64,000 bases of DNA, from contig NZ_GG666056.1 of the NCBI RefSeq assembly GCF_000156575.1, positions 26,613 through 90,612 on the forward strand, given 5' to 3'. Numbering within the stretch: the first letter of the stretch is position 1; each line of letters begins with the position of its first letter. The position numbers and the translations under genes were made by a program. The notes below the pieces were generated by a model. It ran no database searches and was not told the DNA's origin. It saw only the letters and a list, made by a program, of their open reading frames with translations. Source of the stretch: Anaerococcus lactolyticus ATCC 51172. GTDB taxonomy: Bacteria; Bacillota; Clostridia; Tissierellales; Peptoniphilaceae. Positions 35,401 through 45,496 of the stretch are shown piece after piece.

Positions 35401-35867
35401 GCAAATTTGTTACTATGGCTGGTATTATCAATAACAAAAAAGAACTTACTACAAAAAAACGAGATTTAATGGCCTTTGCATCGCTTGAAGATATGTATGG
35501 AAACATTGAAATGGTGATATTTCCCAAGACTTATAGCGAGTATAGAAAATTAATTGATGATGATAACGTTGTGATTGTCAAAGGAAGATTGCAAACTGAC
35601 GAAAGTGACGTAAAATTATTAGCGTCAGAATTTATTGACCTAGACAATGCAAATCTTAAAACTTTGTATCTAAAAATAAAATATAGAGAGTATAATAATA
35701 TCAAATGCTTGCTTATGGAAAATTTAGGCAAGAACCCAGTAAAAATATATTTTGAGGATAAGAAAAAGTTAGTGGGTCTTGATTCAAGATTGTGGTTTAA
35801 TATTAATGACCAAACTATAAAGCTGCTTGAAGATAGGCTCGGAAAAGAAAATGTTAAGGTAAAATAA
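32421..35867 (+). CDS. dnaE: DNA polymerase III alpha subunit DnaE
   Basis: Replicative C-family polymerase, 1148 residues. PHP domain at the N terminus (THLHLHTEYSLLDG; DHGQMYGV), polymerase core with GPGRGSAAGSLV and the catalytic PDIDIDFD (about residues 396-403), HxxxH finger regions, a helix-hairpin-helix segment (ALNKKGIESLIKAGAFDSLG) and a C-terminal OB domain with ASLEDMYGNIEMVIFP. Firmicutes usually also carry PolC as leading-strand enzyme, so DnaE here is probably the lagging-strand or initiator polymerase (inference). dnaE-pfkA-pyk order is common in this phylum. Confidence 0.96.
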   Translation: MTTKFTHLHLHTEYSLLDGFTRIDELLDRCKELGMDSVAITDHGQMYGVIEFYKQAQKRGIKPIIGCEVYVSERDHKIKDPTNRRYYHLILLAENNTGYKNLVKIVSEAYVNGFYYKPRVSFDFIKNHTEGLIALSACLNGEVNQRILEGDMGGAEETALKYEKAFGKGSFFLEVQDHGMAEQKKVNQGIKYLHKKLGIEMVATNDVHYINKEDSYYQDVLLCIQTGALIKDENRMRMPTREFYLKDADTMATIFKDYERAIENTRKIADRCQVEIKFHQPHLPYYTKVPEGLTNLDYLKLLVNDGLAQKYDQVTDEIVKRAKMEIDVINSMGYVDYFLIVWDFVNYARKNDIAVGPGRGSAAGSLVSYALDITQIDPLKYNLIFERFLNPERVSMPDIDIDFDYVLRDKVVEYVNDLYGRDHVSQIVTFGRMQARNAIRDVGRVLDIAYGKVDTIAKQIPATIGMTIDKALVESDAFRASYEKDAEGKRLIDTAKKLEALPRHTSIHAAGVVISKDPLTDIIPLALSNDQVVSQFDMTEIEELGLLKMDFLGLRNLTVIKDTIKDIKKNYGVDLDIRKIDVNDVNVIKQFNQAKTIGLFQFESAGMRAFLKNLKPTVFDDLIAANSLFRPGPMDEIPKYIHNKNNPDDVTFLDEKLKPILGVTYGIIVYQEQVMQIVQQLAGYSLGEADNLRRAMSKKKMAVMEENRDVFINGKVGEDGKVIIPGAVRNGVDRQVANTIYDEMISFAKYAFNKSHSAAYSLVAVQTAYLKHYYPEEYMANLISSVMDQSGKLYSYVSETKRLGIEVLAPDINKSYGSFKVADKKIIFGLSGIKNVGLNLIDSIVKARDEGGAFTNFKNFLERVEDYDPRALNKKGIESLIKAGAFDSLGYTRSSLMAIFEKAINTVHDNNKINVTGQINLLDMASAKEDTDIDMPNIDEYPKKVKLKLEKEVLGFYISEHPLSERSLALSNIVNFTTNYREELGENRLASLDGKFVTMAGIINNKKELTTKKRDLMAFASLEDMYGNIEMVIFPKTYSEYRKLIDDDNVVIVKGRLQTDESDVKLLASEFIDLDNANLKTLYLKIKYREYNNIKCLLMENLGKNPVKIYFEDKKKLVGLDSRLWFNINDQTIKLLEDRLGKENVKVK

Positions 35868-35876
35868 GGAGAAATA

Positions 35877-36836
35877 ATGAAGACAATAGGTATACTTACT
35901 AGCGGTGGCGACGCTCCAGGTATGAACTCTGCTATCAGGGGAGCTGTTAGAACTGCGTTAAATAAATCCATGAGGATTAAGGGTGTCAGAAACGGTTACG
36001 ATGGCTTAATGAAGGGAGATATCTATGAAATGAATATCTCATCTGTAGCAGACATCATCCACAAGGGTGGTACTATCTTAGGTACTGCAAGAAGCCTTGA
36101 ATTTCAAACCCCAGAAGGTCAAAAAAGAGGAGCTCAAATCCTTGCTGACTATGGTATCGAAGGCTTGATCGTAATTGGTGGTGACGGATCATTTAAGGGT
36201 GCCAAGGCCCTATCTGATTTAGGAATTAAAACAATCGGTATTCCTGGAACTATAGACAATGATATGGGCTATACTGATTATACTATAGGATTTTTTACTG
36301 CTATAGAAACAGTATCTGATGCCATTGGTAAATTAAGAGATACATCTAGCTCTCACGGTAGGGCTGTTGTTATAGAGGTAATGGGTCGTAACTGTGGAGA
36401 TTTGGCTTTATATTCAGGTCTTGCAGGTGGTGCTGAATCCATTATCGTTCCTGAGCATAAGTTTTCAATCAATGAAATAATTGCCAAGATGGAACACGGT
36501 AGAAAAAGAGGAAAACTTCACCATTTGATAACCCTAGCGGAAGGTGTTGGTGACCCTTATGCTCTAGCAAATGAACTTGAAGAAAAAACTGGTATCGAGA
36601 CAAAGGTAACAGTTTTAGGTCACGTTCAAAGGGGTGGTTCACCATCAGCTGTTGATAGACTTCTAGGATCTGCAATGGGATCTAGGGCTGTTGACTTATT
36701 GGCAGAAGAAAAAACAGGCCTTGCTATAGGTTATGTAAACGGAAAAATTATAGAAGTAAGTATAGAAGAAGCTACATCTGTTAAGTCAGTTTTCGATGAA
36801 AATCTTTATGATTTAGCAAATAGCTTATCAAGATAG
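35877..36836 (+). CDS. pfkA: ATP-dependent 6-phosphofructokinase
   Basis: Glycolytic kinase for fructose 6-phosphate. Motifs: ILTSGGDAPGMNSAIRG, GGDGSFKGA (ATP site), GIPGTIDNDM with the catalytic Asp, and EVMGRNCGDLA. Length 319. Gly-Gly-Asp-Gly at the nucleotide site fits ATP-type rather than PPi-type enzymes. Starts 9 bases after dnaE and is followed 8 bases later by pyk. Confidence 0.97.
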   Translation: MKTIGILTSGGDAPGMNSAIRGAVRTALNKSMRIKGVRNGYDGLMKGDIYEMNISSVADIIHKGGTILGTARSLEFQTPEGQKRGAQILADYGIEGLIVIGGDGSFKGAKALSDLGIKTIGIPGTIDNDMGYTDYTIGFFTAIETVSDAIGKLRDTSSSHGRAVVIEVMGRNCGDLALYSGLAGGAESIIVPEHKFSINEIIAKMEHGRKRGKLHHLITLAEGVGDPYALANELEEKTGIETKVTVLGHVQRGGSPSAVDRLLGSAMGSRAVDLLAEEKTGLAIGYVNGKIIEVSIEEATSVKSVFDENLYDLANSLSR

Positions 36837-36844
36837 GAGTAAAA

Positions 36845-38617
36845 ATGCAACCAGAAATTTTAAAGAAAACCAAAATTGTTTGTACTATAGGACCAGCTAG
36901 TGAAAAACCAGAAGTGCTTGAACAACTCATTCACAATGGAATGAACGTAGCAAGACTTAACTTTTCACACGGAACTCATGAAGAACATTTAGAAAAAATT
37001 AAAACAATTAAAAGATTAAGAAGGAAACTAAACAAACCAATAGCTATCATGCTAGATACCAAGGGTCCAGAAATCAGAACTGGTAACTACAATGTAAAGG
37101 AAATCTACCTTAAACCAGATGACATCTTTACTCTTACAACTAGAGATGTGATGGGAACTCAAGACATAGTATCTGTAAGTCATAAGGGCTTACCTCAAGA
37201 TGTTAAGGTTGGCAGCGAAATCTACATAGATGACGGCCTAGTTCAACTTGAAGTAATAGAAATTAAAGATGGCACAGATGTAGTTTGTAGGGTACAAAAC
37301 AACGGTGTACTTTCAAACCACAAGGGAGTTAACCTTCCAGGTTCTAAAACAAACCTACCAGCAATCACTCCAAAGGATGTTGATGATATAAAATTTGGTA
37401 TAGAAAATGGAATCGACCTTATCGCAGCCTCTTTCGTTCGTAAAAAAGAAGACGTTTATGATATAAGAAAAGTTCTTGAAGACCACGGTGGAGAGAATAT
37501 AAAAATCATTTCTAAGATTGAATCCCAAGAAGGTGTTGACAATATCGAAGAGATTATCGAAGCATCTGACGGAATCATGGTAGCTAGAGGAGACCTTGGT
37601 ATAGAAATCAAAACAGAATTAATACCAGGAGTTCAAAAAGATATCATAAGAAGATGTAATGCTGCTGCAAAACCAGTTATTACAGCTACTCAAATGCTTG
37701 ATTCTATGATTAGAAACCCAAGACCAACAAGAGCTGAGACAACAGACGTTGCCAATGCTATTATAGATGGTACTGACTGTGTTATGCTTTCAGGCGAAAC
37801 AGCTGGTGGTAAATATCCAGTTCAAGCTGTTAAGACCATGAGAGATATATGTATTACAACAGAATTGTCAGATGACTTCATAGAGAAAGTTTACAATACA
37901 AAAGTAGTATCTAGAAGAAACACTACAAACTCAATAGCAAGATCTACTTGCCAAATCGCAAGAGAACTAGATGCAAAAGCTATTATTTCTTGTACATCAT
38001 CAGGTAATACTTCAAGGGTAATTTCTAAATTTAGACCAAGAACAACAATCGTAGCTGCAACAACTACAGAAAGTGTTGCTCGTCAATTATCAATTGTTTG
38101 GGGTGTTTATCCACTTGTAATTAAAGAAGCTCACGAAACAGACGAACTTATCGAAAGAGCTATAGTTGGGGGATTATCAGAAGGCTACCTAGAAGAAGGC
38201 GACCTAACTATAGTAACTGCTGGTGTTCCACTTGGTGTAAGCGGATCTTCAAACCTAATTAAAGTTCATGTGATTGGTGATATCATCACATCTGGTACAG
38301 GTATAGGTGCTAAATCTGTATCTGGTAAGGTTGTAATTGGATCAACAAAGAAAGAACTTGAAAGTAAATTTGAAGAAGGCGACATCATAGTAGCCAAATT
38401 TACTGACTCAGATATTACAGAATTTATAGAAAAAGCATCAGCTATAGTCACAGAAACCGGTGGATTAACAAGCCATACAGCAGTAGCAGCTGTTCACTTC
38501 GGCATTCCTGCAGTAGTTGGTGCAGTAAGCGCTCAAAGCCTTGTAGAAGATGGTCAAATCATTACAGTAGACCCAATAGGCGGAGTAATCTACAACGGAG
38601 AAACAAAAGTAATCTAA
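36845..38617 (+). CDS. pyk: Pyruvate kinase with C-terminal PEP-utiliser domain
   Basis: Pyruvate kinase, final ATP-forming step of glycolysis. Core motifs: KIVCTIGPAS, MNVARLNFSHG, IMLDTKGPEIRTG, and the signature ISKIESQEGVDNIEEI. The 590-residue length exceeds the E. coli form (about 470) because of an extra C-terminal domain from about residue 480 with TGGLTSHTA (about 538-546), the swivelling phosphohistidine-domain motif of PEP-utilising enzymes. This two-domain form is typical of bacilli and relatives. The stop overlaps the rlmD start by one base. Confidence 0.97.
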   Translation: MQPEILKKTKIVCTIGPASEKPEVLEQLIHNGMNVARLNFSHGTHEEHLEKIKTIKRLRRKLNKPIAIMLDTKGPEIRTGNYNVKEIYLKPDDIFTLTTRDVMGTQDIVSVSHKGLPQDVKVGSEIYIDDGLVQLEVIEIKDGTDVVCRVQNNGVLSNHKGVNLPGSKTNLPAITPKDVDDIKFGIENGIDLIAASFVRKKEDVYDIRKVLEDHGGENIKIISKIESQEGVDNIEEIIEASDGIMVARGDLGIEIKTELIPGVQKDIIRRCNAAAKPVITATQMLDSMIRNPRPTRAETTDVANAIIDGTDCVMLSGETAGGKYPVQAVKTMRDICITTELSDDFIEKVYNTKVVSRRNTTNSIARSTCQIARELDAKAIISCTSSGNTSRVISKFRPRTTIVAATTTESVARQLSIVWGVYPLVIKEAHETDELIERAIVGGLSEGYLEEGDLTIVTAGVPLGVSGSSNLIKVHVIGDIITSGTGIGAKSVSGKVVIGSTKKELESKFEEGDIIVAKFTDSDITEFIEKASAIVTETGGLTSHTAVAAVHFGIPAVVGAVSAQSLVEDGQIITVDPIGGVIYNGETKVI

Positions 38618-39870
38618 TGAAATACAATGATATCTATATAAGAGATATCCTAATAGATGGGAGAGGAGTTGGCGAAACTCCTGACAAGGTTGCTTTTATC
38701 GAAGACGCAGTCTATGGTGAAGTCTGCGAAATAGAAATAATAGAAGAAAAGAAAAATTTCTACAATGCAAAAAAGATAAAAACAATCAAAGAAAGCCCAG
38801 TACAAACACAAGCTCCATGTCCATATTTTTATGAATGTGGAGCTTGTACTATTATGGATATAAAATATGAAAATCAAATACAAATAAAAAAGAATCTAAT
38901 TCTATCTGCCCTAGCTAAATCAACATCCTATAAGCTAGAAGATATTGAAATTATCCCATCAAAGGAGTTGAGATATAGGAATAAAATAAGGCTCCAAGTA
39001 GAAAAAGACGGCAGACTTGCCTATAACAAATCCTATTCAAACGACTTAGTTTACATAAAAGATTGCCTGCTTGTTAGGGAAAATATTGGCGAAAATTTAG
39101 GAAAAATAGAAGAAATAACTAAGGATATATCTGAAAAATTTAAGGGTGCAATAAAAGAAATCACCGTAAGAACCAACGGCACAGACATCATGTTAAATCT
39201 TGATCTTGATAACAATAATGAACCCATCGCCTATATCAAAGAAAAATACTCAAGTAGCAAATTTTTTATAAATATAATAGGCAAGGAAAATATAAATATT
39301 TCTGGTAAAGATTTTTTAGAATACAAGATATGTGACAAAACCTTCAGGATAAGTGGCAATGATTTTTATCAAGTAAATGACTTTCAAATAGAAAATCTTT
39401 ATGGACAAGCAAAAAAACTTTTAGGATCTGGCAAAAAAGTCCTAGACCTCTACTGCGGCTCAGCCACCTCATCTATAGCTATAAATGGTGATAGGCTAGT
39501 AGGTGTAGAAATAAACAAAAATGCCATCCAAGATGCAAAAATAAATGCAGAAATAAACGACCTAAAAGACTTTAAATTCATAGCTAAAAACGCCAAATAC
39601 ATCGACGAAAAATTTATAAAAAAAGAAAAAATCGATAGCCTAATAGTAGACCCACCAAGAGCAGGCCTCGACAAAGACCTAATAAAATCCATAGGTAAAT
39701 CCGGCCTAAAAGAAATAATCTACATCTCCTGCAACCCCCAAACCCTAGCAAGAGATATAAATAGATTTGAAAAAGAAGGCTACAAACTAGAAAAAATCAA
39801 AGCCGTAGACATGTTCCCACAAACCATGCATGTAGAGTGCATAGCGTTGATACAAAGAGTGAAATCGTGA
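38617..39870 (+). CDS. rlmD: RlmD/TrmA-family RNA uracil-5 methyltransferase
   Basis: 23S rRNA (m5U)-type methyltransferase of the RumA/TrmFO-independent class. N-terminal TRAM-like region, an iron-sulfur cysteine set (CPYFYECGACTIMDIKYENQ), the SAM site VLDLYCGSATSSIAI, then DPPRAGLDKDL and ISCNPQTLARDI holding the catalytic Cys. Length 417, ending MFPQTMHVECIALIQRVKS. The last residues deviate from the usual HVETVxLL ending, as expected if a mobile element replaced the 3' tip. Which base it modifies cannot be read from sequence. Confidence 0.88.
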   Translation: MKYNDIYIRDILIDGRGVGETPDKVAFIEDAVYGEVCEIEIIEEKKNFYNAKKIKTIKESPVQTQAPCPYFYECGACTIMDIKYENQIQIKKNLILSALAKSTSYKLEDIEIIPSKELRYRNKIRLQVEKDGRLAYNKSYSNDLVYIKDCLLVRENIGENLGKIEEITKDISEKFKGAIKEITVRTNGTDIMLNLDLDNNNEPIAYIKEKYSSSKFFINIIGKENINISGKDFLEYKICDKTFRISGNDFYQVNDFQIENLYGQAKKLLGSGKKVLDLYCGSATSSIAINGDRLVGVEINKNAIQDAKINAEINDLKDFKFIAKNAKYIDEKFIKKEKIDSLIVDPPRAGLDKDLIKSIGKSGLKEIIYISCNPQTLARDINRFEKEGYKLEKIKAVDMFPQTMHVECIALIQRVKS

Positions 39871-40028
39871 AAATACTGCATTTTAAGCAGTTTTACAAGC
39901 ATTATGTATTTGTAGAAGACGGAGAGGGAGGACGAAAAAAAGTCTTAAAAAATTATATTGATGTGAATGTTTGCATTGATATGGTGTGTGGAGATACAAA
40001 GAATGCTTTAGAAAGTGAGGACTACTAA
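39867..40028 (+). CDS. Small ICE protein of unknown function
   Basis: 53 residues starting at GTG 39867, which overlaps the rlmD stop (GTGA). Product KILHFKQFYKHYVFVEDGEGG, continuing to NYIDVNVCIDMVCGD. It has aromatic and acidic residues and two cysteines but no motif I recognise. No clear ribosome binding site. It may be the first element gene, fused by integration to the transcript of rlmD. Confidence 0.4.
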   Translation: MKILHFKQFYKHYVFVEDGEGGRKKVLKNYIDVNVCIDMVCGDTKNALESEDY

Positions 40029-40313
40029 ATGATGAGATGGATAATAAAAATAATTTTGTTTCCAATTAGCTTGGCATTAAGTATCCTCACAGCATTTCTG
40101 ACATTTCTACTTGGTATTGGAACAGCCCTACTATATTTGCTGATGATGTTTTGCATATTTGGAGCAATTGCCTCTTTTCTGCAAAAAGAAGTTACCATCG
40201 GAATAGAAGCATTGATATTAGGTTTCTTGTTAAGTCCATACGGAATACCGATGGTTGGAGCAACTGTTATAGCTTTTTTACAAGGTATCAATGAAGCAAT
40301 AAAATCAACCTAA
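40029..40313 (+). CDS. CD1845-like membrane protein
   Basis: 94 residues with three hydrophobic stretches (KIILFPISLALSILTAFLTF, GIGTALLYLLMMFCIFGAIA, IGIEALILGFLLSPYG), so a small integral membrane protein. It resembles the CD1845 family found near the start of CTn-type conjugative elements in Clostridioides; assigned from memory of that family and position. Function unknown. Two ATG codons (40029 and 40032) are equally possible starts. Confidence 0.6.
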   Translation: MMRWIIKIILFPISLALSILTAFLTFLLGIGTALLYLLMMFCIFGAIASFLQKEVTIGIEALILGFLLSPYGIPMVGATVIAFLQGINEAIKST

Positions 40314-40339
40314 AAAATTTCATAAAAATGGTTACCAAA

Positions 40340-40368
40340 GGCGATAGAGAAAAAACTATCGTCTTTTT
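40340..40368 (+). terminator. Leader hairpin before repA
   Basis: GGCGATAG-N8-CTATCGTC followed by TTTTTC, 34 bases before the repA start. First of a series of similar hairpins in the mobile region. Confidence 0.65.
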
Positions 40369-40402
40369 CTTTGCAAATTTTTAAGAGAGGAGGTGATCCT
40401 GC

Positions 40403-41173
40403 ATGAACTTTGACTATTTCTATAACAGAGAAGCGGAAAGATTTAACTTTCTAAAAGTGCCTGAAATATTGGTAGACGGAGAAGAATTTAAGGGACTGTC
40501 TGCTGAAGCCATTATCCTATACTCCATGCTTTTGAAACGCACAGGAATGTCCTTTAAGAATAACTGGGTGGACAAGGAAGGCAGAGTATTTATCTATTTT
40601 ACTGTTGAAGAAATTATGAGAAGAAGAAATATCTCAAAGCCGACAGCTATAAAAACATTGGACGAGTTAGACAGCAAAAAAGGAATAGGACTGATTGAAA
40701 GAGTAAGGCTTGGACTTGGTAAGCCGAATGTCATTTATGTTAAAGATTTTATGAGCATAATAGCGGTAAAAGAAAATGACTTTCAGAAGTCAAAAAACTT
40801 AACTTCAGAAGTAAAAGATTTTAACCTCAGAAGTAAAGAAAATGAACTTCAGGAAGTTCAAAATGTTGACTCTAACTATATAGAGAATAATAAGAGTAAA
40901 TATAGTAAGAGAGAATATAGTTTTGGGAAAAGCGGACTTGGAACATTTCAAAATGTCTTTTTGAAAGATGAGGATATAGGAGAATTACAAATAAAAATGG
41001 CAGGAGAGCTTGATAACTACATTGAAAGACTATCAACCTATCTTCAAAGTACCGGAAAGACATATAAAGACCATAAAGCAACAATCCTTTCTTGGTTCTA
41101 TAAAGATCAGGGAAGTAAGAAAAAAACCAATATCCCTACATGGGAGGAATATAACAAAGGAGTACATTTATGA
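40403..41173 (+). CDS. Replication initiator protein A (RepA_N)
   Basis: 256-residue RepA_N-type replication protein. The N-terminal third (YFYNREAERFNFLKVPEIL, FKGLSAEAIILYSMLLKRTG, EEIMRRRNISKPTAIKTLDEL) is the winged-helix initiator domain. The C-terminal segment with IERLSTYLQSTGKTYKDHKATILSWF is shared with the replication-type protein at 56025. RBS AGGAGGTGA lies 9 bases before the ATG. Together with the DnaC-like ATPase (ATGA overlap) it may support replication of the excised circle. Confidence 0.82.
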   Translation: MNFDYFYNREAERFNFLKVPEILVDGEEFKGLSAEAIILYSMLLKRTGMSFKNNWVDKEGRVFIYFTVEEIMRRRNISKPTAIKTLDELDSKKGIGLIERVRLGLGKPNVIYVKDFMSIIAVKENDFQKSKNLTSEVKDFNLRSKENELQEVQNVDSNYIENNKSKYSKREYSFGKSGLGTFQNVFLKDEDIGELQIKMAGELDNYIERLSTYLQSTGKTYKDHKATILSWFYKDQGSKKKTNIPTWEEYNKGVHL

Positions 41174-42021
41174 TTAAAGAATTAGAAAAAGTGATGATAG
41201 AAGATGTGGAATACAGCTTTGATCCTGAAAAAGAATACATCAAAGACGGACACGCCTACTGTAAAGTGTGCCATGAAAGAAAAGATGGAAAAGCATTAGA
41301 ATTTTTCGGAAAGCAGATGATATTTAAGACAGCTTGTAAATGCGATAGAGATAGAGAAGCAAAAGAAAAAGAAAGACAAAAGCAGCTTGAAATCGAGAGA
41401 TTAAAAAGTATCTGCTTCACATCCATGATTCAATGGGCATATACCTTTGAAAACTATGAGGGAAAAGAAAATCAGAGTCTTATCATCGCAAAGAATTTTG
41501 TAAAAGACTATGAGCTGATGAGAAAAGAAAATATCGGACTCCTATTCTATGGTTCGGTGGGTAGCGGAAAGACCTATCTTGCCTGCTCTATTGCCAATGC
41601 TCTGATTGAACAGTATCAGATAAGCGTTAAGATTAGAAACTTTGCACAGATAATCAACGAACTGCAAAAAGGCGGATTTGACCTTGATAAAAACGCATAT
41701 ATCGAATCCCTTGTAAACACTTCCGTTCTCATCTTAGATGATTTAGGAATTGAAAGAGATACAAGCTATGCAAAAGAGCAGGTATATAACATTGTGAATA
41801 ACAGGTACTTAAAGCATAAACCAACAATCTTTACCACAAATCTTTCATACAGCCAAATTGAAAACTGTACGGAGAGTGTGGAATACCAAAGAATTTACTC
41901 AAGGATTATCGAGATGTGTATTCCTGTGATGGTGCTTGGAGAAGATTACAGGAAAGTTATTCAGGAAGAAAAATTGAAGAGGAATAAAGAAAGATTACTG
42001 ACTGGAGGTGAGAGAACTTGA
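41170..42021 (+). CDS. DnaC-like ATP-binding replication protein
   Basis: 283-residue AAA+ protein of the DnaC/IstB class: four N-terminal cysteines (CKVC and CKC) suggest a small zinc site, Walker A is GSVGSGKT (about residues 126-133), Walker B is VLILDDLGIER, and a sensor TTNLSYSQI follows. Helicase-loader function with RepA is the usual role in such elements. ATGA overlap with repA; TTGA overlap with the next gene. Confidence 0.85.
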   Translation: MIKELEKVMIEDVEYSFDPEKEYIKDGHAYCKVCHERKDGKALEFFGKQMIFKTACKCDRDREAKEKERQKQLEIERLKSICFTSMIQWAYTFENYEGKENQSLIIAKNFVKDYELMRKENIGLLFYGSVGSGKTYLACSIANALIEQYQISVKIRNFAQIINELQKGGFDLDKNAYIESLVNTSVLILDDLGIERDTSYAKEQVYNIVNNRYLKHKPTIFTTNLSYSQIENCTESVEYQRIYSRIIEMCIPVMVLGEDYRKVIQEEKLKRNKERLLTGGERT

Positions 42022-42503
42022 TCAATGAAGAAATTGCAAGAAAAACGCTTAACATGGAAGTGAAAGCTGCTAAAGTAACAGGAAAGCTAATTCTGAACTT
42101 ATTAAAGAAACTGATGAAAGAGGCTGAAAAACTTGGAGGACTGGAAAAGCTGGTTAATGCTAACGGAAATGAAGTAAAGCTCAAAGATATGGTTAAAAAG
42201 GGACAGCTTGAAGAAATTCCGGTAGAAGAAGCAGAGCTGAAGGAACTGAAAAAGGAACTTAATCGGTATGGGGTAAAGTTTTCGGTGATGAAAGATAAAG
42301 AAAGCGGTAAATACTCCGTATTCTTTCAGGCAAAAGACATGAAAGTCATGGATAAAGCCTTCAAACACGCTCTTGCAGAATCAGAAAAGAAAACGGAAAG
42401 AAAAGAATCTATCCACAAGAATATTGAGAAGTTCAAGGAGATGGCAAAGAACACTGTTTCTAAAGATAAAGTTAAGAATAAACAAAAGGAGCAGAGCCTA
42501 TGA
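42018..42503 (+). CDS. PcfB/DUF3801 conjugation protein
   Basis: 161 residues, highly charged and helical, with RYGVKFSVMKDKESGKYSVFFQAKDMKVMDKAFKHAL as the conserved DUF3801 core. PcfB-type proteins are relaxosome or coupling-protein partners encoded next to VirD4. TTG start, six bases after GGAGGTGA and overlapping the preceding stop. The stop overlaps the virD4 start by ATGA. Confidence 0.78.
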   Translation: MINEEIARKTLNMEVKAAKVTGKLILNLLKKLMKEAEKLGGLEKLVNANGNEVKLKDMVKKGQLEEIPVEEAELKELKKELNRYGVKFSVMKDKESGKYSVFFQAKDMKVMDKAFKHALAESEKKTERKESIHKNIEKFKEMAKNTVSKDKVKNKQKEQSL

Positions 42504-43543
42504 TAGATAAGATACTAAAAGACATCAAAGGCTTATTTAAGGTGCAAGATAAGGCAAAGTTGCTAAAGCAGAATATTCCCTATCTTGCATTTTTCTATGT
42601 TGGCAATATCTTTTCTCATCATGTAAGAGCCTATACTGGTGGAGATGTGATAGACAAAATCTTTCAAGGAATATTAGAACTTAATACCATGAGCTTTATT
42701 CCAAGTATTCATCCTTCTGACATTTTAATGGGCGTGGGAGTGGCAGCTCTAATTAAATTTATTGTCTATACCAAAGGGAAAAATGCAAAAAAGTTTAGGC
42801 AGGGGAAAGAGTATGGTTCAGCAAGATGGGGAACGAGAAAAGATATAGAGCCGTATGTGGATGAAAAGTTCCAAAACAATATCTTGCTTACTCAAACAGA
42901 GCGATTAACCATGAATGGCAGACCGGCAAATCCAAAGTATGCAAGAAATAAGAATGTACTTGTTATTGGTGGTTCTGGCTCCGGAAAGACGAGATTTTAT
43001 GTAAAGCCAAACCTAATGCAAATGCACTCGTCATATTGTGTTACAGATCCTAAAGGAACGATAGTCATTGAGTGTGGCAAGATGCTTGAAGATAATGGCT
43101 ATGAGATAAAAATCTTAAATACCATCAACTTCAAAAAGAGTATGAAGTACAATCCCTTTGCCTATCTCAGAAGTGAAAAAGACATCCTCAAATTAGTGCA
43201 GACAATCATTGCAAACACTAAGGGTGAAGGGGAAAAGGCAGGTGAGGATTTTTGGGTGAAAGCCGAGAAACTCTACTATACGGCTTTGATAGGTTATATT
43301 TTTTATGAAGCTCCAAGAGAAGAAAAGAACTTTGCAACACTACTGGATATGATAGATGCTTCAGAAGTCAGGGAAGATGATGAAACATATATGAATCCCA
43401 TTGATAGACTATTTGAAGCATTGGAAAAGAAAGAGCCTACGCACTTTGCGGTAAAGCAATATAAGAAATACAAACTTGCTGCTGGAGTAATAGAATTAAG
43501 GAGAACACTTAATCACTATTTTAGTGAAATATGTACTTCTTAA
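42500..43543 (+). pseudogene. virD4: VirD4/TraG coupling protein, 5' part, interrupted by insertion
   Basis: N-terminal 329 codons of the type IV coupling protein: two transmembrane segments, then GSARWGTRKDI and Walker A GGSGSGKTRF, with KPNLMQMHSSYCVTDPKG after it. Native sequence stops at the GGA codon 43484-43486. Beyond that, 18 codons (VIELRRTLNHYF...) come from the inserted element and end in TAA. The missing part continues in the same frame at 58625. The encoded fragment lacks the Walker B region, so it is inactive unless the insertion is removed. Confidence 0.92.
43485..43496 (+). promoter_or_regulatory. Left end of nested element with latent -10 hexamer
   Basis: GA crossover bases followed by GTAA and TAGAAT (43491-43496). 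In the integrated state no -35 lies 17 bases upstream. In the circular form the right-end TTGACA would be placed exactly 17 bases away. Confidence 0.75.
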
Positions 43544-43558
43544 TTCTTTTTTTATTGA

Positions 43559-45421
<1,863 letters not shown>

Positions 45422-45428
45422 ATCTATC

Positions 45429-45458
45429 TTGACAAATATTGAATTTTAATTTATTATT
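45429..45458 (+). promoter_or_regulatory. tetR promoter with overlapping operator
   Basis: TTGACA (45429-45434), 17-base spacer, TATTAT (45452-45457). A 24-base imperfect inverted repeat (half-sites AATATTGAAT and ATTTATTATT around TTTA, 45435-45458) lies between and over the two hexamers. The same sequence type occurs before the ABC operon at 46729, so this is likely the TetR autoregulation site. Confidence 0.7.
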
Positions 45459-45496
45459 AAATATAGATTCAGTATTGGAATAGAAAGAGGTGTGCT

